Assembly (NCBI GenBank): GCA_016284265.1
Contig: JAEEOM010000039.1
Coordinates: 1 to 61,560, forward strand
Direction: 5' to 3'
DNA from: Bacteroidales bacterium
Lineage (GTDB): Bacteria > Bacteroidota > Bacteroidia > Bacteroidales > UBA932
DNA: 61,560 nucleotides
Of the stretch, positions 45,975 to 54,783 are shown piece after piece. The position numbers were made by a program, and so were the translations under genes. Under the pieces are notes generated by a model. It did not search any database. It was not told the DNA's origin and was given only the letters and a program-made list of their open reading frames with translations. Each line of letters begins with the position of its first letter. The first letter of the stretch is position 1.

Positions 45975-47725
45975 CCATGATCCGCCTGTCCCCAGATTAC
46001 CCGATCGGACCCTACCGCGTCGAACGGTTCATCAAGGATGGCCTGTTCAACAGCAACTATGTGGTGAAAGATCCGGGCGGACGCCGCTGCTTCCTGAAAC
46101 TCTTCGATCCAACCGCTGTTCCGTCGTCCTGGCTGGTGCACGGAGAAGTGGAGGAAATCGTGAACAGCCGCAATCTCTCCCATGAACATGTGGTATCATA
46201 TGTAGCGGACGGACGGGTTTCCCTGGAAGACCAGGTGTGTCCTTATCTGGTGATGCAGTTCTTCAAGGGGGCACTCCTTTCGGAGTATCTGCAGGAAGGC
46301 CGTAAGTTTACTGAGCGGGAAGTCCGGGCGATCGCCGGGGCCGTGCTCCGGGGCCTGGTCTATCTCCGCCAGGAGGCCGGGTTGAACCATAACGACATCA
46401 CGCCCCGCAATATCCTGCTCGAGGAGACGCCGGACGGGCTCGTTCCCAAACTCATTGACCTGGGCCATGCCCATGGCGACGTGTTGCAGGGAGATCCGCC
46501 TTTCCCGATGGAAGACCTGAATCTCCTCTATACGGCACCTGAGGCGCTGGACGGTGTTTTCACAGCGGAGAGCGACGCCTTTTCTGTAGCGGCACTGCTC
46601 TTTACCCTGATCTGCGGCCAGGCTCCCTGGTACCGGATGCTCGAAGGCATGGAATCCTTTGCGGAACGGAAAGCCGAAATGCAGGCTGCCCGTCGGCGCG
46701 ATCCGGTATGGCCGGCTGCGCTCCATGCCAGCGAACGGGGGTTGCAGAATCTGGTGCTGACCGGTCTTCAGCTGGATCCAGCGCGGCGCCCCTTGCCTGA
46801 GCGGATGCTGGATCTGCTCTACGGGGTTCCGACGGACGAGCGGCATAAGACAGCGGACAAACAGCCGCCCAAGAAGGCAGAGCCGACAAGCGGTCTGAAA
46901 GCCACGACCGACAGTACGGAACTGAAAAAGACCATGCAGCGGGGTGCTCGTAGCGGCGGCTTTGCCGATGTGGCCGGCATGGAAGACCTCAAGAAGATGT
47001 TGACCGAGCGGGTGATCTGGGTGCTCCGCGACCGGGAGAAGGCACAGAAATACAAGCTCCTGCCGCCCAACGGCATGTTGCTTTATGGCCCGCCGGGCTG
47101 CGGCAAGACCTATTTTGCCGAGAAATTCGCCGAGGAATCACATTTCAACTACATGGTGGTCAACGGATCGGATTTGGGAAGCACCTATATTCATGGTACT
47201 CAGGGAAAAATCGCCGCACTCTTCCAGGAAGCGGCGGCCAAGGCGCCTACCGTACTCTGTTTCGACGAGTTCGACTCGTTTGTGCCGGCCCGCGGAAGCG
47301 AGGCGGCCCGCCATCGTCCCGAAGAGGTCAATGAATTCCTCTCCCAGTTGAACAACTGTGCCAAGCGCGGCATCTTCGTCATCGGCACCACCAACCGGAT
47401 GGATATGATCGATCCGGCCATCTTGCGCAAGGGCCGCCTCGACCTGCTGGTCGAAGTGCCGGCGCCCGAACTGGAGACCCGCCGCCAGATGTTCCTGCAT
47501 CACCTCAAAGGACGGCCCATCGCCGACGACGTCGATGCCACCCGATTGGCGGAACTGACCGACGGATACGCCTCCTCCGACATCGCATTCATCGTAAACG
47601 ATGCCTCGCTGGTCGCCGCCCTCGCCGACGAGCCGGTCTCCCAGCATCATCTCGAAGACTCCATCCGCTGCAATCCTTCTTCGCTCGGGAAGAAAGCGGC
47701 GCGAACCCCCATAGGATACCGATAG
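45971..47725 (+). CDS. Protein kinase-AAA+ ATPase fusion
   Basis: The 584-residue protein joins an N-terminal eukaryotic-type kinase domain (about 10-285) to a C-terminal AAA+ module (about 325-580). Kinase landmarks are Lys43 in FLKLF, HND at 140-142 with Asn147, DLG at 163-165 and an APE motif in TAPEA; the glycine-rich loop is degenerate (IKDGLFNSNY). The AAA+ module is of the FtsH/Cdc48 type: Walker A GPPGCGKT at 373-380, Walker B FDEFDS near 431, GTTNR sensor and RKGRLDLLVEVP. A Lys/Pro-rich linker joins them. No protease, FHA or transmembrane segment is present. The thioesterase gene follows 2 bp on. Confidence 0.88.
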   Translation: MTMIRLSPDYPIGPYRVERFIKDGLFNSNYVVKDPGGRRCFLKLFDPTAVPSSWLVHGEVEEIVNSRNLSHEHVVSYVADGRVSLEDQVCPYLVMQFFKGALLSEYLQEGRKFTEREVRAIAGAVLRGLVYLRQEAGLNHNDITPRNILLEETPDGLVPKLIDLGHAHGDVLQGDPPFPMEDLNLLYTAPEALDGVFTAESDAFSVAALLFTLICGQAPWYRMLEGMESFAERKAEMQAARRRDPVWPAALHASERGLQNLVLTGLQLDPARRPLPERMLDLLYGVPTDERHKTADKQPPKKAEPTSGLKATTDSTELKKTMQRGARSGGFADVAGMEDLKKMLTERVIWVLRDREKAQKYKLLPPNGMLLYGPPGCGKTYFAEKFAEESHFNYMVVNGSDLGSTYIHGTQGKIAALFQEAAAKAPTVLCFDEFDSFVPARGSEAARHRPEEVNEFLSQLNNCAKRGIFVIGTTNRMDMIDPAILRKGRLDLLVEVPAPELETRRQMFLHHLKGRPIADDVDATRLAELTDGYASSDIAFIVNDASLVAALADEPVSQHHLEDSIRCNPSSLGKKAARTPIGYR

Positions 47726-47727
47726 CC

Positions 47728-48474
47728 ATGGAAAACAACGACAAGAAAACCATCCGCCGCTTTGCAGTGACCAGCTACGACGCCGACGTGTCGCATTTCC
47801 TGAAGCCGGGCGCCTTCATGGACCTGGCGCAGGAAATCGCCTACGTTTCAGCCACGTCGCTCGGGTTCGGCTACGAAGACCTTCAGCGTTATGGGACGGC
47901 CTGGGTCCTGTCGCGCATGCATATCGAGTTCCCTGCTCCGCCGAAATGGCGGGACGAAGTCGAACTGCAGACTTGGCACAAGGGGTTTGAAGGTCCGTTT
48001 TACGTGCGGGATTTCCGGATGCTCGGGCCGGACGGCCAACCGGCGGTGCTGGCCACCTCCTCCTGGCTGATTATCGACGTGGCTTCCCGGCGCCTGCTCC
48101 GGCGGGAGCATCTTGCCGATCAGTTGCCGCTCGATACACAATGCTCCGACAGTGCCATTGAAGAGCCTTGCGGCAAAGTCCAGATGCCGTGTGAGGGGAT
48201 GGAGGAGATTGCCGAGCACGTGGTGGCTTATTCCGACGTCGATTTCATCGGTCATGCCAACAATGCGAAATATGTGGTGTGGGCGATGGATTGCCTGGAT
48301 TTTGAGACAGTCCGTACGCGCCGGGTCCGTTCCGTACGCATTAATTTCAACAAGGAACTCCTCCCTGGTGAGACTGTGGAACTCTTCCGGGCGCCGGTCG
48401 AAGGGGGCTGGGTAGTGGAAGGCCGGGTGGGAGACCGCTCTTCCTTCTGCGTGGAGATTCTTTTTGAGGCTTGA
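47728..48474 (+). CDS. Acyl-ACP thioesterase
   Basis: The 248-residue protein is a double-hotdog acyl-ACP thioesterase (FatA/FatB-like). It has MDLAQEIAYVSATSLGFGYEDL, the AWVLSRMHIEF stretch, and the second-domain catalytic pattern DVDFIGHANNAKYVVWAMD (Asp, Asn, His type). It would hydrolyse acyl-ACP to free fatty acid, ending chain elongation. It directly follows the kinase-AAA+ gene and converges on the AraC regulator with 11 bp between. Confidence 0.9.
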   Translation: MENNDKKTIRRFAVTSYDADVSHFLKPGAFMDLAQEIAYVSATSLGFGYEDLQRYGTAWVLSRMHIEFPAPPKWRDEVELQTWHKGFEGPFYVRDFRMLGPDGQPAVLATSSWLIIDVASRRLLRREHLADQLPLDTQCSDSAIEEPCGKVQMPCEGMEEIAEHVVAYSDVDFIGHANNAKYVVWAMDCLDFETVRTRRVRSVRINFNKELLPGETVELFRAPVEGGWVVEGRVGDRSSFCVEILFEA

Positions 48475-48485
48475 GACAGCTGGCC

Positions 48486-49313
48486 CTATTCAGGATTTTT
48501 CGTGCCTTTTGTGACGCTCTCCCGATACTGGGATGGCGTGACCCCTTCATTCTTCTTGAAGAAGCGCGTGAAATAAGACTGGTCGTCGATGCCCACCGTC
48601 GTGGCGATTTCAGCAATCTGCAGTTCGCCTTGCCGGAGCAGCGACTTGGCCAGGTTCAGCCGGGAAATCTCAATCCAGTCCATGGCCGAATGCCCGGTCT
48701 GGGCGCGGACAAGCCGGTTCAGGTAGTTGGGCGTAATGAACAACTCTTCGGCATAGTCTGCCACTTTTGCCGGTTTGCGGTTCCGGTTGAACACACTTTC
48801 AAGAAACTGGTTGACTACCCGGTTCCCGGGATGCGCGTCCTGGACTTTCAGCCGGCAGAGGAAGAGATCGAGCGCACTTGAGACCAGCGCGAAATCCTTG
48901 CGGCGCCAAGCGGCGAGGAGTTGTTCCAGCAAGGCATTCGTGAAAGCAGCCTCTTCGTCGCGGAAAGACTGGAGCAGCGGGTGCGGATCGTGCAGGCATT
49001 CATAGGAGACATCTTTTACGGCATGGATGGAGAAGCCACATTCGTAACTGATGTTCTCCTTGAAGTACAACACTTTGAAGGGGATATTCCGGGGAATCAG
49101 CAGCACCTGTCCGGCCTGGCAGAGCCAGGTCTGGCCCTCGATTTCCAGCAGGACTTCGCCCTCGATTAAGTAAACGAAAGAAAAGAAAGGCATTACGCTT
49201 TCCGGTACGTCCGAAACATCGAAGAATCCGTTCCGTTTTTCTTTCCGGATGGAAAAACGGAAATCCTTCATTTCTTCCCAGGGTCTCCAGTAAGGCTCGA
49301 TTTTTGTCATCAT
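48486..49313 (-). CDS. AraC-family transcriptional regulator
   Basis: The 275-residue protein has an N-terminal cupin-like sensing domain (about 20-120, with PFFSFVYLIEGEVLLEIEGQ) and a C-terminal double HTH (about 175-268). The HTH carries VADYAEELFITPNYLNRLVRAQTGHSAMDWI (a span, not a strict motif) and EIATTVGIDDQSYFTRFFKK. It is transcribed divergently from the LolA-like gene with overlapping promoter regions, so it may control that gene or its neighbours. The ligand is unknown. Confidence 0.9.
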   Translation of the reverse strand: MMTKIEPYWRPWEEMKDFRFSIRKEKRNGFFDVSDVPESVMPFFSFVYLIEGEVLLEIEGQTWLCQAGQVLLIPRNIPFKVLYFKENISYECGFSIHAVKDVSYECLHDPHPLLQSFRDEEAAFTNALLEQLLAAWRRKDFALVSSALDLFLCRLKVQDAHPGNRVVNQFLESVFNRNRKPAKVADYAEELFITPNYLNRLVRAQTGHSAMDWIEISRLNLAKSLLRQGELQIAEIATTVGIDDQSYFTRFFKKNEGVTPSQYRESVTKGTKNPE

Positions 49314-49326
49314 TTAAAGTTTGTTA

Positions 49327-49334
49327 CAAAATTA
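49327..49334 (-). promoter_or_regulatory. -7 box (TAATTTTG) for the AraC gene
   Basis: Minus strand match, 13 nt before the ATG at 49313. Confidence 0.45.
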
Positions 49335-49347
49335 GGAATAATTATCC

Positions 49348-49355
49348 TATATTTG
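49348..49355 (+). promoter_or_regulatory. -7 box (TATATTTG) for the LolA-like gene
   Basis: Exact TAnnTTTG followed by C, 20 nt before the ATG at 49376. It overlaps the AraC promoter region. Confidence 0.55.
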
Positions 49356-49375
49356 CAAGCCTTTTTAACAAGAAA

Positions 49376-49894
49376 ATGAGAAAAGTTTTATTCGTTGCAA
49401 TTCTGCTCTGCTGCGCATGCGCGCTTTTTGCCCAGCAAACCACGGAATGTTCTTTCACCCAGGCTCGGACTATTCAGGCTTCCGGCAAGGTGATTCGTTC
49501 GGAAGGCGTCATCTCTTTCAAGGCGCCCGACCAGCTCACGATGACCTATACCGACCCGGCCGGGGAATACCTGGTCATCTCCGGACCCATGCTCCGGTCC
49601 AATTCGCAGGGACAGCAGTTGTCGATCGACACCGATAAGAACGCCCGTTTCCGTACGCTCCGCAATACCTTGCTCAACTGCATTACCGGGGCTTATGAGC
49701 AGGCAGCCAAAGACAATGACGCCGAACTTTCCGTCTCAGAGAAGAGCGGTAAGAAGATCGTCTCGATGAAAGCGCGGAAGGCTGCTCCGCGGGGCTATTC
49801 CCAGATCATACTGGAATATGTCAAAGGTCTCCCCGTGCGGATGGTGCTCGAGGAGTTCGGCGGCATTTCGACTGAGTATCTCTTTAAATATTGA
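49376..49894 (+). CDS. LolA-like periplasmic protein
   Basis: The 172-residue protein has a signal peptide (MRKVLFVAILLCCACALFAQ) and a β-rich body matching the LolA/LolB-like fold: SGKVIRSEGVISFKAPDQLT, then YLVISGPMLRSNSQG and a C-terminal PVRMVLEEFGGISTEYLF. LolA carries lipoproteins across the periplasm; relatives such as this in lipid clusters may carry other lipids. I start at the ATG at 49376, where the signal begins. The 3' end overlaps the ACP gene by 11 bp (convergent). Confidence 0.8.
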   Translation: MRKVLFVAILLCCACALFAQQTTECSFTQARTIQASGKVIRSEGVISFKAPDQLTMTYTDPAGEYLVISGPMLRSNSQGQQLSIDTDKNARFRTLRNTLLNCITGAYEQAAKDNDAELSVSEKSGKKIVSMKARKAAPRGYSQIILEYVKGLPVRMVLEEFGGISTEYLFKY

Positions 49895-50123
49895 GCGGCT
49901 GCTCCAGCTGTTCGAGATAGGCGACAACATCGCCTACCGTCTCGAATTTGGCCAGGGCCTGGTCGGGGATGACGAGGCCGTACTGGTCTTCGATCTTCAT
50001 GAGCAGTTGCAGGATGTCGATGGAGTCGGCACCCAGGTCGCGCTTGATCTTCGATTCGGGCGTGATGATGGCCGGATCTTTCCGGAGCTGCTTGGCCAGG
50101 ATGGCCTGTACTTTGTCAAACAT
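49884..50123 (-). CDS. acpP: Acyl carrier protein
   Basis: The 79-residue protein is a typical acyl carrier protein. Its phosphopantetheine attachment site is Ser in GADSIDI. It carries growing acyl chains for fatty-acid synthesis and donates them to PlsX, GlsB and other acyltransferases. It is the last gene of the minus-strand lipid operon, 41 bp after plsX. There may be a second ACP elsewhere in the genome, since acpP usually sits with fabF. Confidence 0.88.
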   Translation of the reverse strand: MFDKVQAILAKQLRKDPAIITPESKIKRDLGADSIDILQLLMKIEDQYGLVIPDQALAKFETVGDVVAYLEQLEQPLNI

Positions 50124-50164
50124 AGGCTTCTGTTTACGTCATGCCCGGCCAAGCCGGGTATCGG

Positions 50165-51184
50165 TTATTCTTCGTAATGTTCGTATTGGGCGATTTCCGC
50201 CTCGATCTTGGCGGCCAGCCGGCTGGTTTCCATCCGCCAGGCCTGTTCAATGCACTTCTCCACGGCTACGGCCTTGCTGCTGCCATGTCCCTTGACCACG
50301 ACTTTCTCCGTGCCCAGCAGTACGCTGCCGCCATAGTTCTGGTAGTTCATGAATTCCTTCTCTTTCTGGAACATCCGCTTCATCAGCAGGGCGCCCAGCT
50401 TGTACAGCGTCCGGGAATAGATGTCTTTCTTCAGCTTTTTCAACAGTTCGAGTGCCGTCCCCTCTGTGCTCTTGACCAGTACGTTGCCTGAGAAACCGTC
50501 GGCCACCACCAGGTCGTAGTCGCCGGAGAGGAAGTCGCGGCTTTCCATGTTGCCCACAAAATGGATGGAAGGTGTTTCCTGCAGGAGCTTGTAGGTCTCC
50601 TGGCGGATGGTGTCGCCCTTTTCAGCCTCCTTGCCCACGTTGAGCAAGGCTGTGCGGGGCCGGGCGATGCCATAGACGTTTTCCAGGTAAAGGCTGGCCA
50701 TGATGGCGAACTGCCGCAGATGGGCGGGCGTCACTTCGACGTTGGCACCGCTGTCGCAGATGCCGACGATGCCGCCGTTCATTGCCGGCAGGATGGGGCA
50801 GAAGGCCGGGCGGATGACGCCCGGGATGCGGCCCAGCCGCACCAGGGCACCCGTCACCAGAGCGCCCGTCGAACCGGTTGAAACCAGGGCGGCAATGTCG
50901 TCGCGGTCGCGCAGCAGGATGATGCCTTTCATCATCGAACTGTTCCGCTTGAGGCGGATTACGTCGGTGGGTTTTTCGTCGCAGCCAATCACTTCGGGAG
51001 CGTGGACAATCTCCAGCCGGGATGCGTCATACGGCTTGCCGGCAAGTTCGGCCTTCAGCAGGGCTTCATCGCCTGTCAGGATAAGATGGAGGTCCGGATT
51101 CTTGGCCAGGGCGGCCAGGGCGCCGGCCACCGGCGCCTGCGGCGAATGGTCGCCGCCGAAACAGTCGACGAGGATCTTGATCAT
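50165..51184 (-). CDS. plsX: Phosphate acyltransferase PlsX
   Basis: PlsX interconverts acyl-ACP and acyl-phosphate, supplying PlsY for phospholipid synthesis. The 339-residue protein starts MIKILVDCFGGDHSPQAPVA and contains STGSTGALVTGALVRLGRIPGV (span), the CDSGANVE stretch and DGFSGNVLVKSTEG, all typical. Its start overlaps the GNAT-like gene stop (ATGA). The usual neighbours rpmF and fabH are absent; instead it lies with FakA and FakB. Confidence 0.95.
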   Translation of the reverse strand: MIKILVDCFGGDHSPQAPVAGALAALAKNPDLHLILTGDEALLKAELAGKPYDASRLEIVHAPEVIGCDEKPTDVIRLKRNSSMMKGIILLRDRDDIAALVSTGSTGALVTGALVRLGRIPGVIRPAFCPILPAMNGGIVGICDSGANVEVTPAHLRQFAIMASLYLENVYGIARPRTALLNVGKEAEKGDTIRQETYKLLQETPSIHFVGNMESRDFLSGDYDLVVADGFSGNVLVKSTEGTALELLKKLKKDIYSRTLYKLGALLMKRMFQKEKEFMNYQNYGGSVLLGTEKVVVKGHGSSKAVAVEKCIEQAWRMETSRLAAKIEAEIAQYEHYEE

Positions 51185-52311
51185 GCGAGTTTCTTGACAT
51201 AGGAGCGGCGACGCTTGGCCGGAACGGCCTTGAAGCGGCGCCACATGTTGTTGATGGCGTAATTGTCTTCGAGGTTGAGGTTGGTCTCGGCATATTCTAC
51301 TTCCGTGTCGCGCAGCATGTGCAGGATGGCCGAAGCAAAAGCCACCGATACACCGCGGTTGAGCCACGCGGGTTCCACGCCGATCAGGCACAGGTCGATG
51401 ATCTTCGGCCGGCGGAGACAGCGGAGGAGGCGCAGCAGCACGCGGGGCGTGAAGCGGCCGCGGGTTCCGACCAGGGCCGGCGCCAGGGCCGGAATGGCGA
51501 AACCGAAACAGACCATCTTGTCGTTTTCATCGAGCACGACGGCCGTGTATTTCGGATTGATGACCAGGCGGAAATTGTCGATCATCAGCTTTTTCATGCC
51601 CTCGGTGAAAGGAACGGTCCCGTAGAGCCCTTCATAAGACTTGTCGAGCAGTTCGAAGATGCCGTCGGCATAGCGGCGGATGAAGTCGCGGGCACTCGTC
51701 GAGGGGCCGAAATGAAGCTTGTAGCGGCGGAAGATGAAATCGGTCAGTTTGTCGAGGTCCTCCTCGTCTTCCGACGGATCCGGCGCATAGATCCGCGACT
51801 CGGTCCAGTCCACTTCCTTGACAAAGCCCAGCCGTTCGATGTGGCGTGCGTAGTAGTCGGCGTTGTATTGTTCCTCGAAGGTCTGGGGCTGGTCGAAACC
51901 TTCAATCAGCAGGCCTTCACGCTCCAGGTCGGAGAAACTGAGCGGACCGCAAAGGGTGTCCATCCCTTGGGTGCGGGCCCATTCTTCCACAGCTGCGAAA
52001 AGGGCCTGGGACACTTCGGGGTCGTCGACCGTGTCGAAACGGGTGAAGCGGGCCCGCTTCTCGCCGTTCTTCGCATTGGCCGCCCGCTGGATGATGCCCT
52101 GGATGCGTCCGACGATGCGTCCGTCCCGGTAGGCGTTGAAACAGATCCAGTCACAGCAGTCGTTATAGACGAATCCCTTCGAGAACATCTTCCGCTCGTC
52201 AGCGTAAAGAGGCGGGACGAAGCAGGGATGGCCGGCGTAGAGATCGAGCGGGAAGTTGAGGAATTCCCGTTGCTGGCGGCGCGTTTGTACGGATTTGACT
52301 ACAAGGGTCAT
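51181..52311 (-). CDS. GNAT-like acyltransferase family protein
   Basis: The 376-residue protein has a GNAT-like C-terminal domain (about 250-376) with GVEPAWLNRGVSVAFASAIL and a final RRRSYVKKL. Its N-terminal half has a second GNAT-like look (WICFNAYRDGRIVGRIQGII). Bacteroidota homologues are uncharacterised. The size resembles the YghO/bacterial ceramide-synthase type, but I cannot confirm this. It overlaps plsX by 4 bp and follows the DegV gene by 10 bp. I start at the ATG at 52311; a frame open to 52512 lies over the DegV gene. An acyl-ACP- or acyl-phosphate-using enzyme is a reasonable guess. Confidence 0.72.
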   Translation of the reverse strand: MTLVVKSVQTRRQQREFLNFPLDLYAGHPCFVPPLYADERKMFSKGFVYNDCCDWICFNAYRDGRIVGRIQGIIQRAANAKNGEKRARFTRFDTVDDPEVSQALFAAVEEWARTQGMDTLCGPLSFSDLEREGLLIEGFDQPQTFEEQYNADYYARHIERLGFVKEVDWTESRIYAPDPSEDEEDLDKLTDFIFRRYKLHFGPSTSARDFIRRYADGIFELLDKSYEGLYGTVPFTEGMKKLMIDNFRLVINPKYTAVVLDENDKMVCFGFAIPALAPALVGTRGRFTPRVLLRLLRCLRRPKIIDLCLIGVEPAWLNRGVSVAFASAILHMLRDTEVEYAETNLNLEDNYAINNMWRRFKAVPAKRRRSYVKKLA

Positions 52312-52321
52312 GGGGATGGGT

Positions 52322-53191
52322 CTATCGGTGTTTGGCATGGAAGCACACGGCGACGCCGTTGGGGCCGGCGTGGCTGCCTGCCGTCGGGTTGCAGACCACG
52401 TACTCGATGGCGAGATCGGCGCCGAAGCGCTCCTGGAGCATGCCGCCAAGTTCTTTTGCCAGTTCCGGCGCATCGGTGTGCCCCACGTAGAACCGGTAAT
52501 GCTTGATGTCATCGCCCAGCTCGGCTACGCGGCCGATCAGGTGTTCCATGGCTTTGACGCGGCCTTTCTCCTTGCCGCACGAGACCATCTTGCCGTCGGC
52601 GGACATGTAGATGATGGGGCGGATTCCGATCAGGGTGCCCATCGTGGCCGCCAGGCCGCTCACGCGGCCGCTGCGGCGGAAGAACTTCAGGTCGTCGGCG
52701 AAGAAGTACATGGCGTAATGGTCCACTTCGGTCTCGGCCCAAGCCAGGACTTCGTCAAGCGTTTTGCCAGCTTTTACCTGGTCGCCGACGGCGCGGACGA
52801 TCGCGTAGCTCATGGTCGTGATGCCTTTCGTGTCGATTTCCTCGAAGCGGCGGGCAGGATATTTGGCCCGGAGCTCCGCCACGGCTTCATCCATGGCATT
52901 GAAAGTGACAGTCATCGCCCGGGAGAAATGGACGTAGAGGATATCGTTGCCGGCGGCCAGTTCCGGCTCGAAGTATTCAAGGTAGCGCTCTTTGGAAATC
53001 GCACTGGTCGTGGGGAGCACGCCGCGACGCAGCATGTCGTAGAAGGTGCGGGCGTCGAATTCCGTGAAATCCACGTAGGGATAGATGGTTTTGGCATCCA
53101 CGCTGTAGGGCATGCTGATCAGCTTGTAGCCATATTCAGCGGCCACGGCGGGCGTAATGTCGGTGTCGGTGTCAGTATAGAGGGTCAACAT
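52322..53191 (-). CDS. fakB: DegV family fatty-acid-binding protein (FakB)
   Basis: DegV/FakB proteins bind a fatty acid and present it to the kinase FakA. The 289-residue protein has the DegV pattern: TDTDTDITPAVAAEYG at the start, PTTSAISKERYLEYFEP, then RRSGRVSGLAA and the C-terminal GSHAGPNGVAVCFHAK. The match to the fatty-acid-binding family is good. It overlaps the FakA gene by 7 bp. The chain-length preference cannot be read from the sequence. Confidence 0.9.
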   Translation of the reverse strand: MLTLYTDTDTDITPAVAAEYGYKLISMPYSVDAKTIYPYVDFTEFDARTFYDMLRRGVLPTTSAISKERYLEYFEPELAAGNDILYVHFSRAMTVTFNAMDEAVAELRAKYPARRFEEIDTKGITTMSYAIVRAVGDQVKAGKTLDEVLAWAETEVDHYAMYFFADDLKFFRRSGRVSGLAATMGTLIGIRPIIYMSADGKMVSCGKEKGRVKAMEHLIGRVAELGDDIKHYRFYVGHTDAPELAKELGGMLQERFGADLAIEYVVCNPTAGSHAGPNGVAVCFHAKHR

Positions 53192-54783
53192 AGCAGTAGG
53201 ATATAATCGTAAACAGGTTGTCCGCCGTCAATCAGCGTGACTTCGGTACGGGGAAATGCAGCGGTGAGTGCTTCGACCGTGGCGGCCGCTTCTTCGGCCG
53301 GGACGTCGGCTCCCTGGAAGAGCACGGCGATGTCGCGGGAGCCGGCTTCCAGTTTGCGGGCCATCTCCAGCAACGCCTGCTGCCGGTCGGGCGAACCGCA
53401 CAGGATCTCTTTTCCGCTCAGGCCCAGGTAATCGCCGATATGACCGGCTTCGCTGTCACGGATGGCCCGGGAAACCAGTCCAGTCACGGTACCGTCCAGT
53501 GCCTCTTCCAATTCCGAAACGATCTGGTCGACGGTCTCGGAAGTGTCGAGGCTGGCCAGGGCGAAATACCCTTCTCCCAGGCTATGGGTGGGTATCACTT
53601 CGACCCGGGCTTTGTCGTACATCGTGGCGGCTTGCCGGGCTGTGAGCAGGATGTTGCTGTTGTTGGGGAATACCAGGATGCTTTCGGCCCCGATCCGGTC
53701 AAAAGCCTCGAGGAATGCCTGGACCGGCGGGTTCATGGTCTGTCCGCCTTCGATCACCTCGTCGGAGCCCATCTCCCGGAAGGTCTGTTGCAGTTTCGCG
53801 CCGGCGGCGACGCTCACCACGCCGATGGCCTTTCCCTTGACGCGGAATCGTTCGTCCATGTGGTTCTCGTGATGCTGAAGCGTCATGTTCTCGATCTTGA
53901 GGGTCAGGAACTCGCCGTACTGCTGGCAGTGGTTGAGGATGTCGCCCGGAGTGCGGGTATGGACGTGGACCTTGATGATGCTGCCGTCGCGGAAGAAGAC
54001 CAGCGAGTCACCGTGGGCAGACAGCCAGTCGGCGATCACTTGTTCGTCGAAGGTGTCCAAATCCACTTTGCAGCGCTGGAGGCGCAGCAGGAATTCTGTG
54101 CAATAGCCGAACTCCAGCACGCTGTCTTCCGTGAAAGCGTTAAGGTCGGCGTGCCCGGCAGGCGCAGTCTCTGCCTCCGGCAGCGCCGCTGTCTCTCCGT
54201 GCAGGGCGGCGCGCATTCCTTCCGCTACGCAGAGGAGCCCCGCACCGCCGCTGTCCACTACGCCGGCTTTCGCCAGAACATCAAGCAGCTGCGGCGTATG
54301 CTGCAGTGAAAGGTCCATGGCCGGGATGAGCAGGTCGAAATATTCTTCCAGGTCTTTACTTCCCGCCGCCGCGGCCACCCCTTCCCGCAGGACGGTCAGG
54401 ATAGTGCCTTCTACCGGATTGGCGACAGCCTGATAGGCGGCTTCCACGCCGCGGGCCATCGCTTTTTCAAAGGCCCGTACATCGGCTTGGGAAAGACGTT
54501 CCAGCCCGTGCGAGAGACCGGCGAAGAGGCGGGAGAGAATCACGCCGGAATTGCCGCGGGCACCGGTCAGCATACCTTGCGAAACGGCCGCGGCCACTTC
54601 GCCGAGACTGCCGGCCGCCGCATGGCAGCCCGCTTCCATCGTCATGTACATGTTGTCGCCGGTGTCGCCGTCGGGAATCGGGAATACGTTCAGGTCGTTG
54701 ATGGTCTTCCGATGGGCATTCAGCCGTGCGGCACCGCCCAGGATCATCGTGAGATATGTTTTTCCGTCGAGGGTTTCTGTCAT
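53185..54783 (-). CDS. fakA: Fatty acid kinase FakA (DAK2 domain)
   Basis: FakA phosphorylates FakB-bound fatty acids to acyl-phosphates. The 532-residue protein has an N-terminal DAK2/DhaL-type domain with the ATP/Mg motif INDLNVFPIPDGDTGDNMY and GARGNSGVILS. A middle domain carries a Cys/His-containing stretch (EFGYCTEFLL) and the C-terminal domain resembles DegV. The length and order match Staphylococcus FakA. It overlaps FakB by 7 bp and the exporter gene by 4 bp, so the set is translationally coupled. Confidence 0.92.
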   Translation of the reverse strand: MTETLDGKTYLTMILGGAARLNAHRKTINDLNVFPIPDGDTGDNMYMTMEAGCHAAAGSLGEVAAAVSQGMLTGARGNSGVILSRLFAGLSHGLERLSQADVRAFEKAMARGVEAAYQAVANPVEGTILTVLREGVAAAAGSKDLEEYFDLLIPAMDLSLQHTPQLLDVLAKAGVVDSGGAGLLCVAEGMRAALHGETAALPEAETAPAGHADLNAFTEDSVLEFGYCTEFLLRLQRCKVDLDTFDEQVIADWLSAHGDSLVFFRDGSIIKVHVHTRTPGDILNHCQQYGEFLTLKIENMTLQHHENHMDERFRVKGKAIGVVSVAAGAKLQQTFREMGSDEVIEGGQTMNPPVQAFLEAFDRIGAESILVFPNNSNILLTARQAATMYDKARVEVIPTHSLGEGYFALASLDTSETVDQIVSELEEALDGTVTGLVSRAIRDSEAGHIGDYLGLSGKEILCGSPDRQQALLEMARKLEAGSRDIAVLFQGADVPAEEAAATVEALTAAFPRTEVTLIDGGQPVYDYILLLC

